Shown here: positions 10,906 to 22,988 of the stretch, piece after piece
Layout of the letters: the number at the start of each line of letters is the position of its first letter
How positions within the stretch are numbered: the first letter of the stretch is position 1
Translations under genes and position numbers: made by a program
The notes under the pieces: model-generated
What the model was told of the DNA's origin: nothing
What the model saw: the letters and a program-made list of their open reading frames with translations, nothing else
The model's database searches: none
Assembly: GCA_019096155.1 (NCBI GenBank)
Contig: JAHCVI010000001.1
Location: 3,100,001-3,164,000, forward strand
Length of the DNA: 64,000 nt
Source of the DNA: Staphylotrichum longicolle
Taxonomy: Eukaryota > Ascomycota > Sordariomycetes > Sordariales > Chaetomiaceae
Direction of reading: 5' to 3'

Positions 10906-12888
10906 GGCCCCAAACAACCCCGACCTGTCCTCCATCAACCCCGGCACATACGCCTCGCCGATGAAAAGCCGCTTATCCGCTCCCTTTGGGTCTAGTCTCA
11001 GCACATACGGTGTTTCGCCTCCCTGCAAAACACACAGGAGGTCTCCCGGTTTCGTCGTGGGCGGCACCATGGCAAAGTAGCGCGGCTCCTTTGTCACGGC
11101 GAAGCAGCGGTGCACGGCGTGGTCCTCTGCCGCCTGCAACCATGCAGTCGGGTTGGGCTTGGGAGGTCTTTTTTCTGTTGGAGTTGCCTCGGTAGTGGGG
11201 GAAGGCTTACGCGGGTCATGTTTGGTGCTGAATGTGGCAGCTGGAAACAGTTTGGATAGCACCGAGACACCCGAAGCGTATGCCGTGTCACTGATGATGT
11301 GTGGAGACGTCGAAGAACTCGGAAGAGGGGATATGTGACCAAAGAGCGCGGATGGGGCGAGAGTGTCGAGGAATGCCTTGAGAGTCGGGGAAGAGGCGTC
11401 GTTCTGGTATGTTCCTTGAGTGGTAAACTTGGAGGGCTCGGGTTTGGAAGGCTGGCCGGTAACGGGCTTGGGAGGCCGACAGAGACGCCACGCAGTCTGG
11501 ATAAGCTCCTTTTTGGAAGACTCGGAGCTGAAACAGCTCGGTGTGAATTTGGCCGTGACCTTGTCGATGGTGTCAACCACGAGGCCCTTGACTAACAGCG
11601 TGTCGTAGTTGTTCTCGAACGAGCCCTTCGTGATGCACGATTTGGTCGAGCCGGATGCTTTGTAGCGCCCAGGGTAACCGATGAGACTGTGAAGTCTCCC
11701 TGCGTCCCACCGCGGGACCCAGCTCGGCATCACTTTTGGTCCAGGAAGCGGTGGCCTAGACTCCCCATTGTCCGACACGGCGTTCAGTATCATCAAGCTG
11801 CTCTCGACCGTCAGTGCGCGGATGGCAATCTCGTGGTAGACAGCCGCAATTGTATTGTCATAGTCGGGCTGGATGATGAGCGCCTGCTCAGCTTCGATCC
11901 AAGCCGAGTATTGGCCGAGCTGTGAGAATACATAGTCGCAGGGGTCCGTGGCCGAGTTCCTCGCGCTCAAGCACAGCTGGTAGGTGAAGCTGTGCCGTGC
12001 TCGCCCCCCGGGTTCATCCTGTGGTTGCTTGACAAACCGCCGAAATAACTGCGTGACGGAGCTGGTATCAATCTTGTACTTTTTCTTGAGCTCCCAGCCC
12101 TGAGTCTCCAGCTTCCTCATGGAGTGGTGGAGCGTCGTCCACGGGATGCTGTCCGAACCCCAGCGGACGATGGCTTCGGCGTCTGTCCCTATCTCCTGAG
12201 GGATCCAAGCCCTGCGGAACCAAGGCAGTTTGCTGAGTTCCCGCAGAGATTTCCAGTGCTCGACAGGAATCCAATCAAGGCTCGCCCCTTTTGCCTTGCA
12301 GAGGCTCGACAGAAGTTTGTCCTCAAAGATCGAACGCAGCGCATTTGCAAGCTGAAAGGCTCTGGGTGCGTGGCCTTCAGGATCCGCACCAAGCCACACG
12401 AGAACTTGATGTGCATCGCGAAAAATGGCATGCATGAGCCGGACCTGTTGGTTTCGCTCGATTGTATCCCTCTGGTTGATGCATATCTGGTCGATCCAGA
12501 TTCGTAGCGCGGGCTGTCCGGCAGCAGGACGGAGCCGCCGTAAGGCGACACCGAGACTGTTCGTGATGGCCAGTCTTTTCCCATCGATGAGGATCACATC
12601 GTTAGATTCAGGTTGGGGCTCGCCCCAGACATAGGAGAGCGCTGAGTAGCGTGACTCCCGTCGCCGATCCACATGCCTTCGAGATGGCCGGCCAGCTTGT
12701 CTGTTTTCTCGCCGGGCTTGAGGACGAGCACTCGCGAGCTGAGTAATCCTGGATGCGCTTGTATTGGTAAAACTCGGCCAGCACGGCCGACTCCAGGGTC
12801 TTCTCTCTCGCGTACCGTTCGTTTTCCAAGGCCTGTCTCTCGAGCTCCGCACGCTTTCGCTTCCTGTTCCTGACCGTACTGGTGGAGG
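10873..12888 (-). CDS. HET-domain (heterokaryon incompatibility) protein, frame-broken near the 5' end
   Basis: From about 12650 down to the stop at 10873 a single frame encodes a classic HET domain: YSALSYVWGEP, then LRIWIDQICINQRDTIERNQ with VLVWLG, then LPWFRRAWIPQEIG. Near the end, GDLLCVLQGGETPYVLR followed by FIGEAYVPGLM is the usual C-terminal block of this family. Upstream coding continues in other frames: a coiled-coil, Arg/Glu-rich stretch ending QYKRIQDYSAR, then VLVLKPGEKTDKLAGHLEG. The breaks are at about 12729-12732 and 12651-12658, each explained by one missing base. The start codon is not resolved: a stop precedes the coiled coil, so a 5' intron or another break is likely. HET proteins trigger non-self recognition and cell death at hyphal fusion, and the partner is unknown. 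A genuine pseudogene remains possible, since HET genes decay often. Confidence 0.82.
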   Translation of the reverse strand, partial: PPPVRSGTGSESVRSSRDRPWKTNGTRERRPWSRPCWPSFTNTSASRITQLASARPQARRENRQAGRPSRRHVDRRRESRYSALSYVWGEPQPESNDVILIDGKRLAITNSLGVALRRLRPAAGQPALRIWIDQICINQRDTIERNQQVRLMHAIFRDAHQVLVWLGADPEGHAPRAFQLANALRSIFEDKLLSSLCKAKGASLDWIPVEHWKSLRELSKLPWFRRAWIPQEIGTDAEAIVRWGSDSIPWTTLHHSMRKLETQGWELKKKYKIDTSSVTQLFRRFVKQPQDEPGGRARHSFTYQLCLSARNSATDPCDYVFSQLGQYSAWIEAEQALIIQPDYDNTIAAVYHEIAIRALTVESSLMILNAVSDNGESRPPLPGPKVMPSWVPRWDAGRLHSLIGYPGRYKASGSTKSCITKGSFENNYDTLLVKGLVVDTIDKVTAKFTPSCFSSESSKKELIQTAWRLCRPPKPVTGQPSKPEPSKFTTQGTYQNDASSPTLKAFLDTLAPSALFGHISPLPSSSTSPHIISDTAYASGVSVLSKLFPAATFSTKHDPRKPSPTTEATPTEKRPPKPNPTAWLQAAEDHAVHRCFAVTKEPRYFAMVPPTTKPGDLLCVLQGGETPYVLRLDPKGADKRLFIGEAYVPGLMEDRSGLFGAGIELKTFRLR

Positions 12889-15736
12889 CTCAGCCTCCAC
12901 GGTGAGAAAGCAATATGCGGATAGGGTTGCATGGCTCGTATGGATGCCGATTATGGCTGAGTTGAAGGGCGAAGAGGGTTGCACCTTGGCGGTTTACCTT
13001 CGAGATAAGGACGAGGGGTAAGAGCTGCATGCTGGGTGCCAGAACAAGTGAGGAGGCTTTGCAGACGCCAATAGCAGATTGTTGCCTACTTCCATATGCA
13101 TCCACGATTGGCTCGCTTGAATGTTGGAGAAGGGTTATGTTGGGTATGGTGGGTCCCAGATGGCTGTGTTTGTTCTGGTCAGAAGGAACAAAAAAAAAGA
13201 AGCTATAGCTGTTTCAAATCCCGTTCGGTTTGTTTCATTAAGAGTCGGAGCTTTCTGAGCAAGGCAAGAAATGAGAGTGGCCTGATTGTGTTGATCATTT
13301 CGTGTGCGCTTGTTCTTTTTCGTTTGGAAGAGCTAAGGAGGTAGTTAGGTAAACTGTTGGCAGTCAGCCCATTGTCAAGAGAACCTCTCGCACCCTACAG
13401 GTACTTAAGGTAATGCCCCATTTTGAGTCTGCCTGGTCATCGTCCAGCTGTCATCTCATTAGGTACTGGCCAACATCTTGTTTCAACACAACCCAACTTC
13501 CCTTTCTAAAGAGAACGAAACACTCGACCTTGGGTTTTTGAAATTTCGGGATACCTTACGCAAAGTAGCTCCAGTCGGCTTGGACTTTCTATGCCTTGGA
13601 TTGGCACAAATTGGACATGTCATACCTATACCTCAGCTCAGCGTACGATGTCGTCCATGTCCGACTTGCCATCTTAAACCCTCGCCACCATCTAACCCAA
13701 CCCCCCGTCTCGTCCTTGCATCATCGTTGTTGATTTCCTCCACAATGCTCGAGCATGATTATAGAGTCTGAGGGTAAATCTTCCTCTGTTCTTTACTTCG
13801 ATCACTAGTGTTCTTCTTGAGACGTCAACTACCCCGCTAACTCAACTTATAAAACTGGCCACCTTTGCGCTGGACATTAGTTTTACTAGCAGCTTGCTGA
13901 CTCGGACAAAGTATCTTAGATCACGTCAACGTCGAGCGACATAATCGCAGCGAGACAGATAGCAGACAGCAAAGCCTAAACGCTGGGGTCGTGGTTGTTG
14001 AGGTTAACCTGAGCCGACGTACTGATGGCCCTCGCCGCTCGGCATATGAAGGATCGAGATCGCGGCCAGCAAAACACCAGAGGAACGGCGCGCCAGGTGC
14101 GCTGAGTCAGCAACCGGACACTGAGGATTGACATGCACATCAGGTAACTTCAACTACATCCCGAGAAGGCAGGACAGTCAGTGGGCCGACAAATACGGCC
14201 ATCACTGCTGGGCCCAGGCCAGCAGATGCCGATGATGGTCCAACCAACTTGACTGCTGCTGATTTCTCAGACGAGGCAAACCCGGTTATCGTGCCAGAGA
14301 CTCTCGGGTTGCGCGGCACAGCTTGGGCTGACAACAAACCGAGCTCTGGTGGTGCTTGCAAGGTGGTGCTTGCAGACCGCTCCTCGGTCGATGACTTCAT
14401 TTGAGCATCGTCAATGCGTGTGTGTGCCGCCGCTCTTGTTAGCGCTGTGCAAGAAGCCAAGGGTCCCCACTAACATGCCCGACCCGCCTGCTCCCTGTCG
14501 GTGCTGCTGGATGAAACAGCTCCCGTTTCATGACCCATTCTCGGTCCGCCTTGCCCAACCCGAGCTCTGCTTCGTCCCGCTTGTGGGGCCTGATATCGCA
14601 GCCATTGGCTCCGCGCTTTCTGTTTCCTTTCGCCGAAGGTGTTTGTCCCATGGGAAACATTGTGCATCATCCAGCCAGAGGCACAAGCTGGGTTGCCCCC
14701 GACGCAGCCATCCACCGGACCCCCCCCAGCGTTCGGCTCGGGCCTGACACAAAGCAGAGGTGAGAGCTGAACCAACCTAGAAGCTTGGGGGCCGACCAAC
14801 GGAGCCCAGGCCGTGACACAGGAGGGGCGCAGAAGCGACGCCAGGCTGGAATTTTTCTTTGCGGTGTGCGCATGGCAAGGGCGCATTGTGAGGCTTTGCG
14901 ACGTTGGCGCCAAACAGCCGTTGAGAACGTGACAAAGGTCCTCTCTTTCGAAGATGCGACAGGTTCGTCGTTGCCGGGCTCGGAGAACAAAGGCCGTGGC
15001 AGTGGTCCTTGTCTCCTGTGGCAGCTCCTGTGATTTATTTTTGAGACATCCAGAAGTGGATTGCTGGGCAATGCCTGGGCTGCTTTACCGACAAGCGCCC
15101 GCGTTGGCCCGTGCTTGGTTTCATCTCAGGGGGCAACCTCAAGCGATTGGCAAGCCTGTCCAATCCGCCTGCCGCATGCCCCTCACTTCCATTCCCCCCT
15201 CCCCCAAAGAAGGCGCTGCGCCAGACGTGACTCCCGCCGCTGTACATCCCCGATCCAACCCCCATCAGCCTGAATTAGCGCAGGCTCTCTGCGTCCCCTC
15301 TGCATCCCCTGGACGCCCCACCCATCCTGAGTGAATCCCTCATGAGAAGCGTGTCAGCAACCGACGACATTGCTGGGCCGTTTCCCGACAAACTTACCAC
15401 CATTTCCACCATTTTCGAACCACGAGCCAGCAGGCATCATCCATCACCCCACGGCCCTGTAATCTGTACACCAGACGGCACCTCGAATATCCTTCTGCTG
15501 TCCCGTCCATATTCAGCCTTTGTCGAACCCGGCAGATAATTTCTTTTGCAGCGGCTTCTGCAGCGCACCGAGTTTGCGGAATCGACCACAAGAGTCCTTT
15601 CTGGTGAAGGCCGTTCGCCACCACGCGACTCCCACGGGCTCGACTTATCTCGACCCGCATCAAACCACAGACGCACAATAGACACCTCTTCAGCACAGAG
15701 TAATGCCAGTGCAAGCATCGGCATAGCTGGGACGCC
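12889..15736. other. Intergenic, 2.8 kb upstream of the MAPKKK gene
   Basis: No gene can be supported. Several open frames occur but lack ATG starts, family motifs or splice-consistent extension. The right part is probably the long 5' leader and promoter of the MAPKKK gene, including a TATAAAA at about 13848. Confidence 0.4.
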
Positions 15737-18529
15737 ATGGCAATGCTGGCCGCCAAATCCTTCCCCGCCGCCCTCGGCTCCTCCCAGTCCTCTGGCATCG
15801 TCGCGACCGCACCACAGTCGGCATACCCGCCCGTAAGACGAGCACCCGCCGTCCAGATGGCCACCCAGAGCTACCCCAGCCCGACCGAGTCCGAGTTCGA
15901 CGACGCCGACGGGCCCGACTCGGTCAAGAACTGGGATGAGGAGAGGGTGTGCGAGTACCTGCGGAGCGTCAAGTGCGGCGAGTACGAGAAGGTGTTCCGC
16001 AAGAACCACATCAATGGCGAGAACTTGTTGGAGATAGACAAGGAGGTCTTGAAGGAGATGGGCGTCGAAAAGGTCGGAGACCGGGTCCGCCTCTTCCTGG
16101 GCATCAAGAAGCTGCGGACAAAGACATACGCCAACCAGAGGCGGCGGAATCGGGTAGGTTGTCTCGAACGGTGTATGCACCCAGTGTGGCGGTCGTTGAC
16201 ATTGCCTTAGGAGTCATTTGCCGGACTCGACACTCTCTATGCACCATCTTCATCCTCGCCCCGGCCGTCTGGTGGTCGCGCGGTGCCCCCGACACCATCA
16301 AATAAGCGGTATTCTCGCCAGTACGATCTCGCGACCGCCATCCCCGGCGTCGATAATTCGAAACCATCCTCGAGGCCAACCTCCCCCCTTCCGAGCGCAG
16401 ACTTCAGGACCGCCCGCCAACGGTATGCCCAGCCCCAAGCATACGCCGGCCAACCAACCCCTCCGTCGGCAAGATTCCCCATGTCTTCGCCTGACCAGCC
16501 GCACTCTGGCCGCCTGCACACGAGAAACCAGTCCAGCATGGACGGCTCATTAATGGCCGCCCTGCCGCCGGGGCAAGACGTCATCCGTGTAATCTCGACG
16601 GGCGGCGTTACCAAGGTCGTCAAGATTGCCGCCTGCAATACGTGCGAGGAGGTCATGCGCGTTACCTTGAGGAAATTCGCACTAAGGGAGGACCACGAGA
16701 GGAACTACTGCTTCTGGGTTCTCAACGGCGTCGAACCGGACCCGAACCAGTGCCGACGGCTCGGCGACACCGAGCTGTGGAGGGTTATCAAGGACCACAC
16801 GCGACCGGAGCGGAACCGCCTCATCCTGAGGCGTGTGCCCTCCGGAGAACCGGGACAGTCTGAGCTTGAGAGGGCCGCTGCGATCGCCATGGAGGAAGCC
16901 CAGCAGAACCACAACCGCGCCATGGAAACCGTGGATAAGCGCAGTCAAATGAAGGCGCAGAAGATCCTCGGCGAGAGCTGGGAGACAATGCAGCAGCCTC
17001 CTCTTTCACCTGTCTCATACCAGGACCGAGAGAGGAACGTGTACAACGCGGCCAGAGACCTAGAACGACCGGCCGTCATCGAGACAGCGCGCGCAGTGCC
17101 CCGTCGCAAAGGCTTGCTCCGGCAGTTTGGCGGGCTCAGACCGCCCAGCGAGCTGATCGCTTCGGACTTGACGAGCTACTTCCCAGATCACTCTCGCGAG
17201 GCCATCGACAGGACAGCCCGCATGTCTATGAGGCGCTCGCAGCGACTCAGCAGGGTGAACCACCGCCTCAGCGTGGCAAGCACCCTGAGCTTTGCCTCGA
17301 GCATCCAAGACGCGCCGCCGATCCCAACCATTGCAGACAGCTGGCTGACTGCTTCCAACCAAATCGCCAAGGTTCGTGCCCGTGAACCGCGCTTCCCTCA
17401 CGGATACCGCGATTCGGTCGCCTCGTCGGTGCTCGACACGCTACAGGAGGAGTCCTCACCCATCGAGCCAAATCGCAAGTCGTACGTCTCGTTTGCCGAC
17501 AGCGGCTCCGATACCGCTGCGCTGAGCATCACCGATCCCGACGGCAACGTCGTCCGCCACAGTTACTTTGACGGAAGCACGACCGGCTCCGGCGGCTCGG
17601 GCTCGCTCGAGGAGGTCAACCAAGCTCTGACGGAGGATGGAGAAGATGCCGACGAAGAGCTGCAGAGCTTCCTGGCGGGCGAATCGTGGGACGACAGCCA
17701 GTGGATGAAGGGCGCGCTCATCGGCCAGGGCTCGTTTGGCAGCGTCTACCTTGCGCTCCACGCCGTCACGGGCGAGCTGCTCGCCGTCAAGCAGGTCGAG
17801 ACGCCGTCGCCCGGTGCCAACAGCCAGAGCGACTCGCGCAAGAAGAGCATGATCGACGCCCTTAAGCGCGAGATCAGCCTCCTCCGCGACCTGCGCCACG
17901 CCAACATCGTGCAATACCTCGGTTGCGGCTCATCGGCCGAGTACCTCAACATTTTCCTCGAGTATGTCCCCGGCGGCTCGGTGCAGACCATGCTCAACTC
18001 GTACGGCGCGCTTCCGGAGCCCCTCGTCCGCAGCTTCGTCCGGCAGATCCTCAACGGCCTCTCGTACCTCCACAACCGCGACATCATCCACCGCGACATC
18101 AAGGGCGCCAACATCCTCGTCGACAACAAGGGCACCATCAAGATCTCCGACTTTGGCATCTCCAAGAAGCTCGAGGCCACCAACATCCTCAACGGCGCCA
18201 ACAACAACAAGCACCGCCCGTCCCTGCAGGGGTCCGTGTTCTGGATGGCCCCGGAGGTCGTCAAGCAGACGTCGTACACGCGCAAGGCCGACATCTGGTC
18301 GCTCGGCTGCCTCGTCGTCGAGATGATGACGGGCCAGCACCCGTTCCCGGACTGCACGCAGCTGCAGGCCATCTTCAAGATTGGCGGCGCCAAGGCCACG
18401 CCCACCATTCCCGAGCACGCCAGCGAGGAGGCCAAGCAGTTTTTGGCCCAGACGTTCGAGATTGACCATAATAAGCGGCCAAGCGCGGACGAGCTGATGT
18501 TGAGTCCGTTTTTGACGCCGCCTGCGTAG
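15737..18529 (+). CDS. nrc-1: MAPKK kinase of the STE11/NRC-1 type (SAM, RA-like, kinase)
   Basis: Two exons, 15737-16153 and 16211-18529, give 911 residues. The intron begins GTAGGT and ends TTAG, in phase 0. A SAM domain spans about 66-130 (begins NWDEERVCEYLRSV), for pairing with the Ste50 adaptor. An RA-like region is at about 260-350 (VIRVISTGGVTKVVKIAACN), for Ras or autoinhibitory contacts. A Ser-rich linker follows. The kinase runs from about 637 to 905, with P-loop GQGSFGSVY, catalytic Lys in LLAVKQVE, HRDIKGANIL, DFGISKK and MAPEVV. This order is that of Ste11 and Neurospora NRC-1, which phosphorylate the MAPKK of the cell-fusion/filamentation cascade in the cytosol. There is no frame break. 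A second ATG lies two codons downstream of the chosen start. I am confident of the family and the orthologue group. Confidence 0.95.
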
Positions 18530-18548
18530 GGGTAGTTCTCATGTTTTT

Positions 18549-18569
18549 TGTGTGTGTGTGTGTGTGTGG
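18549..18569 (+). repeat. (TG)n microsatellite
   Basis: About ten TG units just after the MAPKKK stop, probably in its 3' UTR, followed by a CT-rich run. Confidence 0.9.
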
Positions 18570-18956
18570 TTCTCTCTCTCTTCTCTGTTTTAGCGATTTT
18601 TGTTGGATCTTCTTGGCAAATGAATGCATTGTCTGGTCTGGAAAGAACTTTATGTATGTACAAACCAACCCTGGCTTTTTCTCCAGCGGCGCAAACGCCA
18701 TGGGAGCTCGTTTGGGTTTCTTTTTTTTCTTCTTCCCTTTATGAATGTTATGAATTACTACTTACTTGGTGGGGGAGGGTTAAGTTATTTAGGGGCCAGT
18801 GGGTGAACTGGTGGCTGATGAGGGATGATTCTTTTGGAGAGGGGGGAGGGGGAGCGGAGAGAGATGAGGTTTTATTAGAGTCTTTGGCGGGATACAGTTA
18901 CAAAGTACACACACATTGGCTACATAGGGACATTTCTCCTTTCCGTCCGGATACCG

Positions 18957-18992
18957 TACATACATACATACAGACAGACGGACAGACAGACA
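18957..18992 (+). repeat. Tetranucleotide microsatellite (CATA then CAGA)
   Basis: Compound array of CATA units followed by CAGA/CGGA units. Confidence 0.85.
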
Positions 18993-20380
18993 GGTGCGGT
19001 GGTTCAAAAGAGCGGTTCTGCTTTTGCTTTGCTTCTGCTTTTGCTTTTGAGGTGATGGTGATGTTGTTTGTTGTCGTGCGGTGCTGGGAAGAACTGGCTG
19101 ACTGAGGGCCAGGCTTCAGAGTAGGTAATCAGGATGGTTGTGAAGTCTTACTTGGTTGTCACTCTTACTGATGCCTGGACGAATACACAAAGGGCGATTC
19201 ACTTTCTCCCTGTGTCCTTGCACAGCATATCTCCAAAACGCTCCTACTGGGCTTTTCTCCCCCCTGTTTCTAGCAACCTGACCACGTCCACTGCTTGTCC
19301 CGGTACTTTTGCCAGCTTCGCTTTAAATCTTCTGATTCTCTATCTCTCGGAATCTTGGGTGCTTGGGTAGGATTGCGGCGCTGTGCCGCTCCTTTCCCAC
19401 GTGCGTGGGAAACCTCCTTGTAAGTTTGGGCGGCGGCGGCGCAGAGCCTGTAAGACGGTCCGCTAGTGCGTCAAAATCACTCGCTTCATGGAAGCACCCT
19501 TGTCTTGTCCATTCTGTTTTTCTCTGTAGCCGGCCCCCCTCTCTATTTTCCCTCCTATTCTTTCATCGTTTCTCTCCTGTTGTTTGACCCTTTCCGGGGC
19601 GGACAACCGTCGGATGCATGGCTGGAGTCTAGGGTCCGTCAGATGGCATGGCCCGCGCCGGGATCTACCGGGAGCAGGGGCGCGGGTGTGTTGTTTGTTT
19701 GTCCCTAGCCGAGATGGACCGGTCAGGGTGGGTGTGATTTTACCCGGGTCTGTGGTAGATTGGGTGTGATGCTATATTTGGGTGCCTCGGGTCGTCTAGA
19801 GGTCATCAGGATAGACTGCAGTGAGCTGCTTGATTTAGCGTGGTATTCGTGTGTGGACTCGGTTAAGGGGAGTGGGAGTGTGTAGGCGATGGACGTGAGA
19901 TGTGTAATCTAGTGGTATGTGATTGATGAATGGGAGGAGGGGTCGTGCTTACCTCGTCCAAGGCATGTGATACTGTCACAGTTTGATGTCTAACAGTGAG
20001 TGCTAAACTCGCCGATTATATCACCGAATAGTTCTTTTGAGATAAGTCATAACTTCGTACCCCATCTCGTCATACACCTCTCAGGTTCTTGACACATGAT
20101 CCTGCCTCATCGTTTGACTTTTTTAACAACGGCACAAAGCACTCCAGAATGTAACTTAGCAAACAACCTAAATTTTAGCACATCACATCACTGCTACTCC
20201 CGTGAAGAAAATACAAAGAACAAACTCAAATCGTCATATCTAACATGGTGGTCCTCTTTACGTAGACCGCACAATTATTGCCAAGACCTTCCTAATCCGT
20301 CTGACCAACTCGTTGCCACACATCCCTTTCCCTCTCTTTCCCGTCTGATGAGTATCTGATGAGTGTATGATGAGTTAAAC

Positions 20381-21932
20381 CTAGGACGAGGTGGAGCCCT
20401 TGTGCAGCTTCGCCTTGATCTTCTCCTTCAGCCCGACCTTTTCCTTCGGCGCAGTCTCCGTGCCCGTGGCGTTGCCGTGGGCAGCATGGCTGCCGTGGCT
20501 GCCATGAAGGCCGGGGATGCCGTGGATGCCGTGACCGCCGTGCTTCTCATGAGAGCCGTGGGCGTCTTCGGCGCCCTTGTGCACGCCCTTCACCTCGAGA
20601 AGGCCTGTTGCTAGCAGTTAGCACACCGGACCAAAATCAGGAGAGAAGAGACAAAAAGAAAAAAACTCACGATCAGCCTCCCTCCCCGCGCCGGGCCTCG
20701 AGGCGTCAAAATCTCACCATCCGCCGAGAACCCGCTCGACTTGACGTACTCCTCGCCCGTCCGCTCTCGCCCCCAAGGCTCTTGCCGCTATCCCTCCTGT
20801 TCTGCCCTGCAGCAGAGCGGCAGCATCCGTCTCGACCCCAGCAGCAGTCTCAGCACCAGCCCCGGACCCAGCAGCAGCAGTACGGCCAGCACCAGCACCA
20901 ACGGGCGCTCTCCGCCTCACCTAGCAACCCCGACCGCACCAGAGGAGGAACCACCGCCCTGCCTCGCGAGTCCCGCGTCCCCGCCGTGCTCCCGCGCAAT
21001 CTCCTCCAACGGCCTCGGCCCGGGCCCCTCGATCTTGACCTCCTGCTCCTCCCCTTGTCCTTGGCGTCCTTCCCCTTCTCCTTGGAATCGGAAGCGGGCT
21101 TCTCCAGCGTCGTCGCGTCCTCCTCTCCTTGGGCTTGGCCGCGTCGCCGCCCGCCGCCGTCGCCGCGGCGCCGCCGGCCGGGGTGGTGGTCGACGTGTCC
21201 CGCTTGATGTCGGCGATGCCCGCCGCGCCCGCCGCCGTCTTGGTCTCGGTGCCGGCGTGGGACTCGCACTGGTCGGAGGGGGCGGAGGGGCCGCGTGTCG
21301 CTTTGGGCCTTGGTGGAGTCGTCGCGCATGGCGAGGGAGGAGGGGGCGAACTTGGCGGGCCGGCGGGGTTGGAGGGCTGGGATGAAGAGGGAGAGGGGGA
21401 GGTGGTCGGGTTGGTTTCGTCGTGGACGTGGTGGATTCGACGAAGCGTGGCTTGGTGACGGTGTCGGGGTCGGGCTTGGGCATGGGGCTGCGGTGCGGAG
21501 GTGCCGGTGGTGGTTGTAGTGGTGGTGGTCGGGTTGGTTTCGTCGTGGGACGTGGTGGCTTCGACGAAGCGTGGCTTGGTGGCGGCTTCGGGGTCGGGCT
21601 TGGGCATGGGTTGCGGGGCGGAGGTGCCGGTGGTAGTGGTAGTGGTGGTGGACGAGAGGGCGGCTTCGTTGGGTTCTGCTTGGACGTGTTTAGTAGGTTG
21701 GTTGGGGTGGTAGTATGGATGTTGTTTGCTCTGGAGGGTTGGTTAGTTTATGAGATATTCCTATAAGTGAGCTGCAGGTTTATGCTTTGCACTAACCACC
21801 AATGTTGCCGGCATCATAGGGCTCGCCGGCATCTACGTTGCCCATCTTGCCCGAGACGGGCTCCTCGTGGCTTTGGGTCTTGCCCCAGATGGCCTCGGAG
21901 GCGGCGCTGGCGACTTTGTTGAGGGTTTCCAT
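20381..21932 (-). CDS. Conserved fungal hydrophilic protein with internal repeats and His/Gly-rich tail (frame-broken)
   Basis: Proposed exons are 21932-21797, 21675-20671 and 20604-20381. The introns have GTTAGT and GTGAGT donors, and phases 1 and 1 agree. Exon 1 gives METLNKVASAASEAIWGKTQ ending GEPYDAGNIG. Exon 2 begins with two units of MPKPDPxxxTKPRFVExTTS, then an Ala/Thr region, KPASDSKEKGKDAKDKG, VKIEGPGPRPLEEIAREHGG and TGEEYVKSSGFSADG. Exon 3 gives ADRLLEVKGVHKGAED, a run of GxHGxHG, and KEKVGLKEKIKAKLHKGS. I recall this block order from an uncharacterised protein family of filamentous ascomycetes. Its hydrophilic, charged, repeat-bearing nature suggests a LEA- or dehydrin-like stress protein, but that is inference. 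Conserved blocks of exon 2 lie in all three frames. One C gained at about 21484-21487 is compensated near 21423, and one base is missing near 20724. Other breaks lie between. Confidence 0.68.
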
Positions 21933-22980
21933 GGTGTTGATCAGCGGTGCAGTCTTGGGTCAACAGATTAGGTAAAAGGCCAGAGGTCAAATCTCCAGTG
22001 ATTGCTTTGGCATGTGCATGTAGGGTCTCTTGGGAAGTTTTATTCGAGTTGAATCATGAGTGAAATCACCCGACCAAGGGACTTCATCTTTATGCTGCTG
22101 CTCTTCTGGCTCAACACCGCAGCTCAGCGCTGCTACCTCATTCCTTTCGACATCAAGTGCGCCTGAAAGTGACGTATGGGAGGGAGGGGGGGGAGGGCTC
22201 AAAGACCGGTCACGTCCACCCAGCCGTGTACCAGTACCATGGCCGTTGAGGGCACTAGTGCGGGAGAGGCATTTCGATTGGCCATCCTGCGGTTACGCGG
22301 TCCGGAGGCCATGTGCCGTCTGCAAGTAAATCTGCAAGTAATCCGGCGAGATCAAGACTTGACGAGCCACAACTTTCATCATCCGAGCCCGCATGATAAG
22401 CTCAGAGATGGTAATCTCTTCATCGACAACACTCGTCAGATGCCAGCCCAGCCTTGAGCAACTGATTTGCAGCAAGTGTCGAACATGTCCAACCCCAAAG
22501 ATCTGTACAGTAACATCCATCTGAGGTTGAAAGCAAAGGCCTGTTCTGCAAAGGAATCGGGACGGGACGACATGACGTTGGCGGGGCTGCCCTGCTTGAC
22601 GTCACCCTTGGCGATCCGACCGTTTGTGGGGGAAGGCCCGTCACCGACACTGGCTAGACAGGACACGAGCCTAGACGTCAAAAGACCCTATGACAACAAC
22701 GGCCCCAGCCGTGACTAAAGCTTGTGTTTCCTTGGCTGAGCTTGATTTCCAGCCGTCTGTTGGCGAGCAGCAATCAGGTTCCATTGGTGATTCCATTGCG
22801 CGTTGCTTCTTATTTCCGTCTTGAACCGAGCCGATGCAAACAGGGTTCCGGCTTGTCTGACATCGTTCAGCGGCTTGGGGGAAACAGCTGGAGAAACGGG
22901 CACGCCACTGGACGACGGCCCACGGACCAAATGCTGGTCCTCATTCCCCGCACCGCAAAGAAAACAGGCAAAAAATGGCC
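21933..22980. other. Intergenic upstream of the hydrophilic-protein gene
   Basis: No supported gene. Short open frames here are not conserved in any way I can recognise. The left part is the presumed promoter of the minus-strand gene. Confidence 0.4.
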
Positions 22981-22984
22981 AAAA
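22981..22984 (-). terminator. Pol III oligo-T terminator of tRNA-Gln
   Basis: On the minus strand a TTTT run follows the tRNA 3' end after a few bases. Confidence 0.7.
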
Positions 22985-22988
22985 GGAA

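Larger units (their letters stand above)
18530..20380. other. Intergenic with microsatellites (convergent gene ends)
   Basis: The MAPKKK gene and the next gene converge here. I see only 3' UTR-like sequence and simple repeats. Confidence 0.45.

Noticed and set aside
10873..12888. Calling the HET gene a certain pseudogene
   Set aside because: The main domain is open over about 1,780 bases, and the two breaks match the indel pattern seen in essential genes of the same window.
14140..14460. Small minus-strand gene upstream of the MAPKKK
   Set aside because: It starts from TTG, and I see no conserved motif or splice-consistent extension.
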